Notes: generated from the letters alone by a model not told the origin. Shown: positions 36,147 to 45,087, counted from the first letter of the stretch. The stretch: DNA of 64,000 bases from Ruegeria halocynthiae (GCF_000743705.1 NZ_JQEZ01000001.1:426070-490069), one strand, 5' to 3'. Numbers and translations: made by a program.

Positions 36147-36159
36147 GAACAAAAACGAA
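36147..36159 (-). promoter_or_regulatory. Candidate GlpR operator on the glpR side
   Basis: GAACAAAAACGAA is the exact reverse complement of 36019-36031 and ends 25 bp before the glpR start, a position suited to autorepression. Confidence 0.5.
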
Positions 36160-36184
36160 TTCATTGATTTAACTGGAGTTGGAC

Positions 36185-36946
36185 ATGTCCCTTTCGTTTC
36201 GACAGTCAGATATTCTGGACATCGCCAAGCAGGACGGCCGCGTGATGGTAGAAGAACTGGCCGTGCGATTTGGCGTTACGGTCCAGACCATTCGCCGCGA
36301 CCTGTCCGAACTGTCCGAGATGGGCAAGCTTGACCGCGTCCATGGCGGTGCAGTGCTTCGGTCCGGTGTTTCCAACATTGGGTACGAAGATCGCCGCGCA
36401 TTGAACGAGGATGCCAAAACGCGCATTGCCCGAACATGTGCCGATGACATCCCCGATGGGGCCTCTGTCTTCATGAACATCGGCACCTCGACTGAGGCGG
36501 TGGCGCGGCAATTGCTAAACCACAAAGACCTGATGGTGGTGACCAACAATATGAATGTCGCCAACATTCTGATTGAAAACACCAACTGTCAGATTGTTGT
36601 GGCGGGCGGTGTGTTGCGCCGTTCAGACGGGGGGTTGATTGGCAATCTGACGATTTCAACCATCGAACAGTTCAAGTTCGACTATGCAATCATCGGGTGT
36701 TCGGCGCTGGACGCAGAGGGAGACCTGCTGGACTTCGATTTTCAAGAGGTCCGGGTCAGCCAGACCATCATCGCACAGGCGCGACAGACCTTTCTGGTTG
36801 CCGATCAATCCAAGTTTCAGCGGACGGCCCCAGCCCGGATTGCATCCCTGTCTTCGATCGACGTTTTCTATTCCGACCAACCCCCGCCACACGACCTGAC
36901 CCTAAAATGCGCCGAATGGAACACGCAGCTGACCCTGTGCCCATGA
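36185..36946 (+). CDS. glpR: DeoR-family glycerol-3-phosphate regulon repressor
   Basis: A 253-residue DeoR-family repressor. The N-terminal winged helix has the motif MVEELAVRFGVTVQTIRRDLSEL (a split description: EELAVRFGV then VQTIRRDL, residues about 20-42), followed by HGGAV. The effector domain (about 75-240) carries the sugar-phosphate-isomerase-like stretches GASVFMNIGTSTEAVA and IIGCSALDAEGDLLDFDFQEV. The ATG at 36185 follows GGAG by six bases. Divergence from glpD supports the GlpR assignment: relief of repression by glycerol 3-phosphate would then be expected. Confidence 0.88.
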   Translation: MSLSFRQSDILDIAKQDGRVMVEELAVRFGVTVQTIRRDLSELSEMGKLDRVHGGAVLRSGVSNIGYEDRRALNEDAKTRIARTCADDIPDGASVFMNIGTSTEAVARQLLNHKDLMVVTNNMNVANILIENTNCQIVVAGGVLRRSDGGLIGNLTISTIEQFKFDYAIIGCSALDAEGDLLDFDFQEVRVSQTIIAQARQTFLVADQSKFQRTAPARIASLSSIDVFYSDQPPPHDLTLKCAEWNTQLTLCP

Positions 36947-37064
36947 CTCCGCGTATCTTTCCCATTTAACGCGAATTTCCGAATACGGTTCTTGTCAGGG
37001 GCGAATTGACCTGACACTATCACAACATATTGAAATCGTTGCACGGGAGGGAGAGGTCCGCGCC

Positions 37065-37220
37065 GTGATTGCATTGTTGTTTGCGTTGCTCACAGCCACC
37101 ATGGGGCTGAATTACTTTCGACGGAATACAGCGGCCAATGTGCTGTTCTTTTTCACGCTGGCGCTTGGGATCTATTGGTTGAAATTCCACGCCACCAGCC
37201 CGCTGACAATCCAGCTATAG
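37065..37220 (+). CDS. DUF5993-type small membrane protein (51 aa)
   Basis: A 51-codon gene with a GTG start eight bases after GGGAGGGAGAGG, a very strong ribosome-binding site. The protein begins MIALLFALLTATMGLNYFRR and has two hydrophobic helices (about 1-14 and 25-40) around the basic NYFRRN loop. This matches the DUF5993 proteins usually found beside disulfide-bond protein B genes. The next gene, dsbB, starts 8 bp later, so a subunit or helper role for DsbB is likely but unproven. Confidence 0.8.
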   Translation: MIALLFALLTATMGLNYFRRNTAANVLFFFTLALGIYWLKFHATSPLTIQL

Positions 37221-37228
37221 GGGCAAAG

Positions 37229-37795
37229 ATGACACCCGATCTGTCCCGAAATCTGAACGCATTGGGTATGCTGGCCGTAAGCCTGGTGCTGGTGCTGGCA
37301 TATATTTACCAACTGACGCTTTATGAACTGCCCTGCCCTTTGTGCTTGTTGCAAAGGGTCGGTTTGGTTGCTGTGGGCGTCGGTCTGGGCCTGAATCTGC
37401 TGTATGGGGCGCGGCCCGCGCATTACGCCCTGATGTTGATCGCTGCGCTATACGGCGGCAGTGTATCGGTACGTCAGATATTGCTGCATATCGTTCCGGG
37501 CACGGGTCACTATGGCTCGCCCGTGTTGGGGCTGCACTATTACACCTGGGCGGCGATCTGCTTTTTTCTGATCCTGCTGGGCACCGCGATCATGCTGCTG
37601 TTTGATCGGCAATACGCCGCAAACACCCAGCAACCACGTTTCGGCGGCAGCATCTTAGCCAGGATCGCGTTCTTCATCATGCTCGGTCTGGCCGCTTTGA
37701 ACGCGGTATCGACCCTGTTGGAATGTGGGCCGGGAATCTGTGCTGATCCACCGACCAGCTACAAATTGATTGACGAACTGGGCACCAACAACTGA
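37229..37795 (+). CDS. dsbB: Disulfide bond formation protein B
   Basis: A 188-residue inner-membrane oxidoreductase that reoxidises DsbA and passes electrons to quinone. The first redox motif C36-P-L-C39 lies just after TM1. The loop between TM3 and TM4 (HIVPGTGHYGSPVLGLHYY) has no cysteine. Instead a second pair, C166 and C171 (ECGPGIC), sits in the C-terminal tail after an apparent fifth helix (about 145-165), which would return it to the periplasm. The ATG at 37229 is used because the frame upstream overlaps the DUF5993 gene. The functional cysteine arrangement thus differs from E. coli DsbB. Confidence 0.83.
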   Translation: MTPDLSRNLNALGMLAVSLVLVLAYIYQLTLYELPCPLCLLQRVGLVAVGVGLGLNLLYGARPAHYALMLIAALYGGSVSVRQILLHIVPGTGHYGSPVLGLHYYTWAAICFFLILLGTAIMLLFDRQYAANTQQPRFGGSILARIAFFIMLGLAALNAVSTLLECGPGICADPPTSYKLIDELGTNN

Positions 37796-37829
37796 GGATG
37801 GGTCAACCTTCCCATCAGGAGGCGCGAGC

Positions 37830-38192
37830 ATGGGACTACTTGGGCAGCCGCTAGGCTACTATGACTATCTGACATTCGTGGCGTTGATATTGCTGCTGGC
37901 TGCGGTGATGGGCCTGTTCCTTTTCATCATGGGGCTGCCGGGGCGTATCGCGATCAAACGCAACCATCCCCATGCCGAGGCCGTCAAGATCATGGGCTGG
38001 ATGGGATTTCTGGCGATTGTTCCATGGGTGCACGCCTTTATCTGGGCGTTCCACGACGGCACCACCGTCGATATCCGCCGTATGCCCGAAGATGAGCGTG
38101 ACGCGGTCCGCAAGGAAATCAAACGATTGGGCGGCACCCTGAACGAGGAATATCGCGACCCGCTTGATCCCGACGAAACACAGAAAAGCTAA
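37830..38192 (+). CDS. DUF3302 (YiaW-like) inner membrane protein
   Basis: A 120-residue protein with two membrane helices (about 14-40 and 58-78) separated by RIAIKRNHPHAEAVKIMGW, the signature of DUF3302/YiaW, and a charged cytoplasmic tail. In E. coli yiaW is paired with yiaV, an HlyD-type adaptor, and the same order is found here. The ATG at 37830 follows GGAGG by 7 bases. Its role is unknown; it may be the inner-membrane partner of the adaptor. Confidence 0.83.
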   Translation: MGLLGQPLGYYDYLTFVALILLLAAVMGLFLFIMGLPGRIAIKRNHPHAEAVKIMGWMGFLAIVPWVHAFIWAFHDGTTVDIRRMPEDERDAVRKEIKRLGGTLNEEYRDPLDPDETQKS

Positions 38193-38213
38193 GGCCAAAG
38201 GAAACCACTCAAT

Positions 38214-39359
38214 ATGTTCGTCGCCCTCGGCATTACGCTGTTCTACATCATTTTCGTCTGGTTCATTTTCTTCAAAGCCAAGTTGCTGAAGTTCAATATC
38301 ACTTGGGGCATCGTATCCTTTTGGGTCGGCGCGCATCTGCTTTTGATCTTTCTGGTCGCGCTGCGGTTCTTTCAGCCATTTTCCCTGGACGCCCATGTCG
38401 TCCGCTCGACCATTCAGATCGTGCCGCGACTGACCGAACCGACAATCCTGTCCGAGGTATTAGTCAAGCCCAACACGCAGGTCAAAAAAGGCGATCCGCT
38501 CTATCGTTTTGACGACACGGTGTTCGCGCTTGAGGTCGAAGAAGCCACCGCACAGCTGGTCGCGGCCGAGCAGAACGCCAAAATCCTGGAACAGGACGTG
38601 ATCGCCGCGTCCGAGGCCATCGAGCGCGCCAATGCGCAACTGGCCTATGCGCTGACGCAGCAGGCGCGGTACGAAAACCTCGTGCCCGCCGGGGGCGCGC
38701 GTCAGGACGAACTGGACCGCTGGGACGAACAGGTGACCGAAGATCAGGCGCTGGTCAAAGAGGCCGAGGCCAATTTTGAAAAGGCGCAATTGGCGCTGGA
38801 TTCCCAGATTGACGGTGTGAACACAGGCATCCTTCAGGCGCAGGCGCAGTTGGAAAAGGCGCAGTACTTCCTTGACAATACAACGATCTACGCTCCCGAA
38901 GATGGCATGATCGTTTCGCAACAGGCCCGGCCGGGCCTGGTGGTGGGTGATATTCGGCTGGGGGCAATCGCCAGCTTTGTGACCAAAGAGAACCCCTATA
39001 TTCTGGCCACCTACCGCCAGCAAAACCTGAAATTCGTCGAACCCGGCCAAGAAGTTGAGGTTGCGCTTGACCTTTACCCCGGTGAAATCCTGACCGGCAA
39101 GGTCGAGGCAATCTGGTGGGCCACGCGTCAGGGGCAATACCTGCCCTCGGGCCGCCTGCCGGGTTTTGAGTTGCCAAAGCTGCCCGGGCGCATCGCGGTA
39201 CAGATTTCGGTTGATATCCCTGACAACCACACCTTTCCCGCAGGTGGGCACGCGGCGGTGGCGATCTATACCGGCCAAGGCAAAAGCTTTGAATTCCTGC
39301 GGCGTATCAACACCCGCCTGTATTCCTTCGCCAACTTCATCCGACCACTGGATATCTGA
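38214..39359 (+). CDS. HlyD/EmrA-family membrane-fusion adaptor (YiaV-like)
   Basis: A 381-residue adaptor with two N-terminal membrane helices (about residues 3-20 and 32-53) where most adaptors have one or none. It is followed by a lipoyl half-domain (PTILSEVLVKPNTQVKKGDPLYRFDD), a long coiled-coil hairpin (about 110-215), the second lipoyl half (FLDNTTIYAPEDGMIVSQQARPG) and a beta-barrel domain (EVEVALDLYPGEILTGKVEAIWW). It lies 21 bp after the DUF3302 gene and 11 bp before the outer-membrane factor. No pump gene is present, so the three genes form a pump-less set. Confidence 0.88.
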   Translation: MFVALGITLFYIIFVWFIFFKAKLLKFNITWGIVSFWVGAHLLLIFLVALRFFQPFSLDAHVVRSTIQIVPRLTEPTILSEVLVKPNTQVKKGDPLYRFDDTVFALEVEEATAQLVAAEQNAKILEQDVIAASEAIERANAQLAYALTQQARYENLVPAGGARQDELDRWDEQVTEDQALVKEAEANFEKAQLALDSQIDGVNTGILQAQAQLEKAQYFLDNTTIYAPEDGMIVSQQARPGLVVGDIRLGAIASFVTKENPYILATYRQQNLKFVEPGQEVEVALDLYPGEILTGKVEAIWWATRQGQYLPSGRLPGFELPKLPGRIAVQISVDIPDNHTFPAGGHAAVAIYTGQGKSFEFLRRINTRLYSFANFIRPLDI

Positions 39360-39370
39360 GGACGCATCAC

Positions 39371-40933
39371 ATGACCCGGGCCAGACTTAATCGCAGACTG
39401 ATCGGCACCGCCCTTTGCGCAGCCTTGCTGGTCGGCTGCGCGCCGGTTGGCCCCGATTTCGTGCGGCCGAACTCTCCGGTTGTGAAACAATGGGTTGAAG
39501 TGAACAGCCCAAGCGTCGGTCAAAGCGGCCTGACCTCGCGCAGCGCGCCGGTGGTGAAATGGTGGCAAACCTTCAACGACCCGACCCTGAACAAACTGGT
39601 TGCCGAAGCTTACGCGCAAAACCTGACCCTACAGGTGGCCGGTGCCCGTGTTTTGCAAGCCCGCGCGCAGCTGGGGATCGCCTTTGGCGAGTTGTACCCG
39701 CAATCGCAGGCAATCGGTGGTTCACTGCAACGGCGACAGATCAGCGACAACCTAGGGCCGGTCTCAGATATCAACCGGATCATCCCTCTGGATACCCAAT
39801 TCTCGACCTCGCAAGTTGGGTTCGATGCGCAATGGGAGTTGGACGTTTGGGGGCAACAGCGCCGCGGTGTTCAGGCGGCCCGGTCGAATCTGGCCCTGCA
39901 AGTGGCCAATTACGACGACGCGCTGGTCACGCTAACCGGCGATGTGGCGGCCTTGTACGTCAACATCCGCGCCTTGCAGGAATCACTGGCCGTCGCGCGT
40001 GAGAATATCAAGATTCAACAGGAATCCGCTGATTTGACCCAGTTGCGGTTCAATAACGGCGTGACAACCGAACTGGACGTTCAGGAATCCACCGCCCTTT
40101 TGAACAACACCAAGGCACTGGTCCCCGAGGTCGAGAGCGACCTTCAACAAGCTAAGAATGCGCTGGCCGTTCTGCTTGGCACGACACCATCACGCATGAC
40201 CAGCCTGCTGGGTAATTCCGGTCGGATTCCTCATGCCCGCTCCAACGTGGCTGTCGGCGTCCCGGCCGAGTTGCTGCGCCGCCGTCCGGACGTGCGCGCG
40301 GCCGAACTGGCAGCGGCCACGCAATCGGCTGAGGTTGGGATCGCACTGGCGGATCTGTATCCGCAATTTATCCTGTCTGGCTCAATCGGGTTGCAGGCTT
40401 CGGGTGGCCGGAACTTGTTCTCGACCAACAGCACCACAGGTTTGGCGAATGCTGGCGTCGTCTGGAATGTGCTGAATTACGGTCGGATCAAGAACAACGT
40501 GCGCGCGCAGGACGCCGCTTATCAGGCGCTGATCGCCAATTACCAGAACACCGTTCTGACCGCCTATTCCGAGGTCGAAAGCGCCATGGTCGCCTATGCC
40601 CAGTCGCGCAAGCAGGTGGGGTTCTATGAAAACAGCGTCACCGCATCGCGCAAAGCGGCCGAGATTGCGGTGAACCAATACCGCGACGGGATCGCCGACT
40701 ATTCCCGCATCCTGAACACCCAGACCGCGCTGCTGCGGTCTCAGGTCAATTTGATCGACGCAAGGCAGCAGGTCTCCAGCAATTTGGTCGCTGTCTACAA
40801 AGGGCTGGGTGGCGGTTGGCAAATTCGGCAGAATCAGGAATTCCTGCCCGAAACGGTATTGGCCGAGATGGCCTATCGCACCGATTGGGGCGATCTGCTG
40901 CAAAAGACGCCGACGCAGGCCAGCCTGAACTGA
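39371..40933 (+). CDS. Outer-membrane efflux channel, NodT/OprM family lipoprotein
   Basis: A 520-residue TolC-like outer-membrane factor. A lipobox LLVGC at about residues 18-22 (CAPVGPDFVRP after cleavage) shows a lipid-anchored N-terminus, as in OprM/NodT proteins. Two homologous OEP halves follow, with family stretches WWQTFNDPTLNKLVAEAYAQN, GFDAQWELDVWGQQRR, GVPAELLRRRPDVRAAE and AYSEVESAM. It ends the dsbB-DUF3302-HlyD unit and converges on mprF with only 3 bp between and no terminator hairpin. It might also serve the RND pump at 31173, which has no channel gene of its own. Confidence 0.9.
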   Translation: MTRARLNRRLIGTALCAALLVGCAPVGPDFVRPNSPVVKQWVEVNSPSVGQSGLTSRSAPVVKWWQTFNDPTLNKLVAEAYAQNLTLQVAGARVLQARAQLGIAFGELYPQSQAIGGSLQRRQISDNLGPVSDINRIIPLDTQFSTSQVGFDAQWELDVWGQQRRGVQAARSNLALQVANYDDALVTLTGDVAALYVNIRALQESLAVARENIKIQQESADLTQLRFNNGVTTELDVQESTALLNNTKALVPEVESDLQQAKNALAVLLGTTPSRMTSLLGNSGRIPHARSNVAVGVPAELLRRRPDVRAAELAAATQSAEVGIALADLYPQFILSGSIGLQASGGRNLFSTNSTTGLANAGVVWNVLNYGRIKNNVRAQDAAYQALIANYQNTVLTAYSEVESAMVAYAQSRKQVGFYENSVTASRKAAEIAVNQYRDGIADYSRILNTQTALLRSQVNLIDARQQVSSNLVAVYKGLGGGWQIRQNQEFLPETVLAEMAYRTDWGDLLQKTPTQASLN

Positions 40934-40936
40934 CCC

Positions 40937-43546
40937 TTACTTTGTCAGGCCACGCAGCCCGCCCGAGATCAGGATATTCACCTCGTACAGAATGCGCGGG
41001 GCCGCCAGCCCGCCGGGGCTGGCTAGATAGTTCGGGCTCCATTCCGGGTCGAACTTCTGCTTGAACGACCGCAGACCTTCAAAGTGATAGAACTGCTCGC
41101 CATGCTCATAAACAAAGCCGCCAACGCGGTTCCAGAACGAGGCCAGCTGTCGGTTCTCGATCCCTGAAAACGGTGCGGCCCCCAGTGAAAACCATTGGAA
41201 CCCCTGCTCTGCCCCCCAGGTCATCATCTCGGCAAACAGCGCGTCCATGACAAAGCTGGGGCTGTCGGTCACATACCGCATCAGGTCCAGCGACAATTCG
41301 GATTTCTGCCCCCCCTGAAACAGGTTGGCAAACGCAACGATTTGGCCGGTGTCCCCATTGCGCAGCACGGCATGGTCAAAATACGATAGATAATCATCGT
41401 CAAAACCACCAAGGGCAAAGCCCTTTTCCTCGCCCGCTTTGCTGGCCAGCCAGTGGTCTGAGACCTTGCGCAGTTCTGGTAAGACCGGGGCCAGATTTTC
41501 TTTCGGGATGATCTCGAAGACATAACCCTCGCGTGCGGCCCGGTTCTTGGCCTGCCGGAATCGTTTGCGGGACTTACCGTCCAGCGAGAAATCCTTCAGC
41601 GGCACCCGTGCCACCTCGCCGATTTTCAGGATCGACAGGCCCAGATCCAGAAAAGTTGGCAGATATTTGGTTGAGACACTGTAGAACGCACACAGTTTGC
41701 CTTCGCGGTCGGCCCGTTCACGCAGTTGCCAGATCAATTGTTGCCCGGCTTTTTCATCGCCTACCGGTTCGCCCTTGGTGATCAGCGCATTGCCGGTATC
41801 GGCATAGGCCAGAAACGCGGTTTCATCGGGCGAGATCAGGAATTGCTTGTCGCCGGTCAGGGAAATCTGGGATTCGGTATCCTCGCACTCCATCACCAGA
41901 CGCTCGACCACCTTCGGGATTTCGGTGCGCACCGGGGTCGGGATTTGCCGCCCGAACAAAGAGTTCACCGCCACGATGCCAAGGATGACGGCCACCACCA
42001 GGCTTGAACGCAAAAAGCGCGAGGCATCGCCATTCCACGCAAAATCCCACCACAGCGCATTCTGATATTCCACATGGGAATAGGCGAACAGCCCGATCCA
42101 GAAAATGACAGCCAGCAAGGCGATCACACTGACCAGCCACGGGATGTTCAGACGAAAGATTGAGGCCCCGCTCACGCGATAGAACGCCCCCTTGAACATG
42201 GCCAGCAAGGCGATGGTGCCCAACATGCACAGCGCCTCATGCGTATCCAACCCCTTTGCCAGCGATGCCACAAACCCCGCCACCATCAGCAGCATGGCCA
42301 CGATCCACGCGCGATAGAGTTTTCGGAACAATCCCCGCGACACAAGGATCAGCAGAACCCCAACGGCGCTGCCGGCAAGATGTGAGGCTTCGACAAAGGA
42401 CAACGGCAGAACGTCGCGCAGCACACCCAGATTCTGACTGCTGGCGGGCAAGGCCCCTGACACCAGCAAGACAACTCCGGCCACGGCGGCCACCCCTGCA
42501 GCCACCATCGGCACAATTGGGCGGATCGCACGATATGCCCAGGTGGCCGCACCGCTGATGTGGCGACGATGCGTCAACGCCGAGGCGACCGCGATGGACA
42601 AGGTGGCGATGGCAAACGGCAGGAAAGTGTAGACCAGCCGATACAACAGCAAGGCCGCGATCACATCCGAACGACCCGACGCCCCCAGACCGGCGATCAA
42701 CGTCGCCTCGAACGCACCGATGCCGCCCGGTGCGTGGCTGAGGATACCAACAGCAATCGCGCCGATATAGATCGTAAAGAAATAAGGGTAGCCCAGTCCC
42801 AGATCGTCGGGCATCAGCACATAAAGCACCATCGAGGCGCCAAACAGATCTCCGATTGCGGCCAGTGTCAGCAGGCCCGCCAGCTTGCCACCGGGCAGAT
42901 TGAACCCCACCCCACCATAGGCCAGCCTGCGCCCCCCTTTTGCCAGCCAGATGAAAAGCGTCACAAGCCCCGCAATCAGGCACAGCCCGATCACTGTCTC
43001 TGCGGTGTCACTGATCGGCAGAACCTTTGAGATCCCGTCAGGATGCAGGGTAAACAATACACCCAGCAGCAGCACCAGACCGGACCAGAACGCGATCCAC
43101 GATGTCGCAATGACCCCGGCAACCCGGCTTAGGTCCAGCCCAAGCGAGGCATAGATGCGATAGCGGATCGCCGTCCCGGTGATGTAGGAAAACCCAAGGC
43201 AGTTCGACACCGCATAACCACTGGCCCCGGCCATGCCCGCAACGGGCAAGGGCACCTCTCCGTCCGCCACGCTTTGTACGGCGAGTACGTCATACATGGA
43301 GAGGGACAAAAAGCTGAAACATGTCCAGCACAGGGCAAAGAACATCAGCTTCCACGAGGTATTGGCGACATCCGTCTGCACGTCCCCCCATTTCACGTGC
43401 GAGGACAGCTCGTGCAACACGATCAACGCGATAAGGGTGACCAGAATCGGAACCGCAATCCGAACCCAGGGCTTTTCCAATACCCCGGTAACCTTTTCCG
43501 CCAAACGAACTGCCCAGAGTTCTTTGCCCGTCTCATGCGTGGTCAT
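40937..43546 (-). CDS. mprF: Phosphatidylglycerol lysyltransferase/flippase
   Basis: An 869-residue two-part membrane protein. The N-terminal half (about residues 20-520) has 13-14 hydrophobic helices and the UPF0104 flippase signatures GFSYITGTAIRYRIYASLGL and HAPGGIGAFEATLIAGL. The C-terminal soluble domain (about 560-860) is the DUF2156 aminoacyl-phosphatidylglycerol synthase, ending with the substrate region FQWFSLGAAPFSGI and GLRSFKQKFDPEW. It transfers lysine (or another amino acid) from tRNA to phosphatidylglycerol and lowers the surface charge, giving resistance to cationic peptides. The aminoacyl specificity cannot be read here. Confidence 0.94.
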   Translation of the reverse strand: MTTHETGKELWAVRLAEKVTGVLEKPWVRIAVPILVTLIALIVLHELSSHVKWGDVQTDVANTSWKLMFFALCWTCFSFLSLSMYDVLAVQSVADGEVPLPVAGMAGASGYAVSNCLGFSYITGTAIRYRIYASLGLDLSRVAGVIATSWIAFWSGLVLLLGVLFTLHPDGISKVLPISDTAETVIGLCLIAGLVTLFIWLAKGGRRLAYGGVGFNLPGGKLAGLLTLAAIGDLFGASMVLYVLMPDDLGLGYPYFFTIYIGAIAVGILSHAPGGIGAFEATLIAGLGASGRSDVIAALLLYRLVYTFLPFAIATLSIAVASALTHRRHISGAATWAYRAIRPIVPMVAAGVAAVAGVVLLVSGALPASSQNLGVLRDVLPLSFVEASHLAGSAVGVLLILVSRGLFRKLYRAWIVAMLLMVAGFVASLAKGLDTHEALCMLGTIALLAMFKGAFYRVSGASIFRLNIPWLVSVIALLAVIFWIGLFAYSHVEYQNALWWDFAWNGDASRFLRSSLVVAVILGIVAVNSLFGRQIPTPVRTEIPKVVERLVMECEDTESQISLTGDKQFLISPDETAFLAYADTGNALITKGEPVGDEKAGQQLIWQLRERADREGKLCAFYSVSTKYLPTFLDLGLSILKIGEVARVPLKDFSLDGKSRKRFRQAKNRAAREGYVFEIIPKENLAPVLPELRKVSDHWLASKAGEEKGFALGGFDDDYLSYFDHAVLRNGDTGQIVAFANLFQGGQKSELSLDLMRYVTDSPSFVMDALFAEMMTWGAEQGFQWFSLGAAPFSGIENRQLASFWNRVGGFVYEHGEQFYHFEGLRSFKQKFDPEWSPNYLASPGGLAAPRILYEVNILISGGLRGLTK

Positions 43547-43651
43547 GATTCTTCCCTGCTCTCAGGCCTTGCAAATGTCCTGACACGGACAGCTCATGCC
43601 ACGTAACTCTTACACATTTTCATTAAACCTCAAAGCACTACGGGTAAAATG

Positions 43652-44122
43652 TCAAAACCGCCCCTTGCGCGTTGAAAGCAACAAATTGGTCTCGGACCGG
43701 GTCACGCCTTCCATGCGGCGTATCTGGAACAACACCTCATCCAACTCGGCCAGGGTATCAGTGCCGATTTCGGCAATCAGATCCCAGCTTCCGTTCGTGG
43801 AATGTACCGCACGCACCTGACGCATGGCCGAAATTCGCGTCATGGTGCGTTCGGTTCCGCGGCCTTCGATCTCAAGCATCATAAGACCACGCACCGGGCT
43901 TTGCGCGACATCCCTGCGCGTCAGCACCGTGAACCCGACGATTTCGCCGGATTGCTTGAGACGTTGCAACCGGCTGCGGACAGTGGTCCGCGTTACCCCC
44001 AGTGTTTCCGCAAGCTCGGACAGTGATGCGCGCGCGTCTCGGTGCAGGGCGCTCAGCAACCTGCTATCCAAATCGTCCATGGTTTCTTTCCACTTTGTAC
44101 TTTCGGCTTTCTTTTTGAGCAT
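43652..44122 (-). CDS. Lrp/AsnC-family transcriptional regulator
   Basis: A 156-residue regulator with an AsnC-type winged helix (LLSALHRDARASLSELAETL, GVTRTTVRSRLQRLKQSG) and a C-terminal RAM ligand-binding domain (about residues 75-150; MRQVRAVHSTNGSWDLIAEIG). The ATG at 44122 is chosen for its strong GGAAGGAG site; the ATG at 44080, giving a family-typical MDDLDSRLLSAL start, is the alternative. It diverges from arginase with about 45 bp between. By analogy with other Lrp/AsnC regulators it probably controls the arginine/ornithine genes in response to an amino acid. Confidence 0.86.
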   Translation of the reverse strand: MLKKKAESTKWKETMDDLDSRLLSALHRDARASLSELAETLGVTRTTVRSRLQRLKQSGEIVGFTVLTRRDVAQSPVRGLMMLEIEGRGTERTMTRISAMRQVRAVHSTNGSWDLIAEIGTDTLAELDEVLFQIRRMEGVTRSETNLLLSTRKGRF

Positions 44123-44166
44123 TTTGGCTCCTTCCCGCAAGCCATCATGCAGGTTTAGATAAACAC

Positions 44167-45087
44167 ATGAACAATAAGAATGTAATATTGGTGGGTGCCC
44201 CGATGGACGCAGGTAAGCGTCGTCAGGGGTGCCGTATGGGTCCCGATGCCTATCGGGTTGCCGGTTTGGAACAAGCTTTGACAGACTTGGGCCACAGGGT
44301 ATCCGATATCGGGGATGTCAGCCCGGACAAGACGGACGTGGCCGATCACGCACATCTGTTTGCGTTGCCCGAGTGTATCGGCTGGACGAATGCCCTTTGT
44401 CGTGTTGCGCAGGAGGCCGCCCCGATGGGCCTGCCGATTTTCATGGGCGGCGATCACGCCCTGTCTATGGGAACCGTCGCAGGCATGGCCGCACATGCGC
44501 AAAAGATAGACCGCCCGCTGTTCGTTCTTTGGCTGGATGCCCACAGCGACTTTCACACGCCAAGCAGCACCGACAGCGGCAACTTGCATGGCACGCCGGT
44601 GGCCTATTTCACGGGGCAATCTGGCTTTGACGCCTTCCCGCCCCTGCCAGCCCCTGTTCCCACGGATCGCGTCGGAATGATCGGGCTGCGATCCGTTGAC
44701 CCCGCCGAACGTGCCCGGCTGGAACAGGATCAGGCAATGCTGGTGGATATGCGCGGCATAGACGAACATGGCATCAAGACACCCTTGATGGCCTTTCTCG
44801 ACGGGGTTCGGGCCGCAAACGGCATTCTTCACGTCTCGTTGGATGTGGATTTCCTTGACCCGTCCATCGCGCCCGCAGTCGGCACCACCGTCCCCGGTGG
44901 CGCAACCGAGCGCGAGGCCCATCTTGCCATGGAACTGCTGCACGAAAGTGGCCTTGTGTGTTCACTGGATCTGGTAGAATTGAACCCGTTTCTGGACGAG
45001 CGCGGCCGTACCGCAAAACTGATGGTCGATCTGGCCGCCTCTCTCCTTGGGCGCCGCATCTTCGACCGACCCACCCGGAGTTTCTGA
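44167..45087 (+). CDS. rocF: Arginase
   Basis: A 306-residue ureohydrolase splitting arginine into ornithine and urea. All binuclear manganese ligands are visible: H97 (GGDHALSMG), D124, H126 and D128 (DAHSDFHT), and D226 and D228 (SLDVDFLDP). The tail (SLDLVELNPFLDERGRTAKLMVDLAASLLGR) is arginase-like, not agmatinase-like. The start has no clear Shine-Dalgarno sequence; the bases before it (TTTAGATAAACAC) look like a -10 box, so it may be leaderless. It overlaps ornithine cyclodeaminase by one base. Confidence 0.93.
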   Translation: MNNKNVILVGAPMDAGKRRQGCRMGPDAYRVAGLEQALTDLGHRVSDIGDVSPDKTDVADHAHLFALPECIGWTNALCRVAQEAAPMGLPIFMGGDHALSMGTVAGMAAHAQKIDRPLFVLWLDAHSDFHTPSSTDSGNLHGTPVAYFTGQSGFDAFPPLPAPVPTDRVGMIGLRSVDPAERARLEQDQAMLVDMRGIDEHGIKTPLMAFLDGVRAANGILHVSLDVDFLDPSIAPAVGTTVPGGATEREAHLAMELLHESGLVCSLDLVELNPFLDERGRTAKLMVDLAASLLGRRIFDRPTRSF

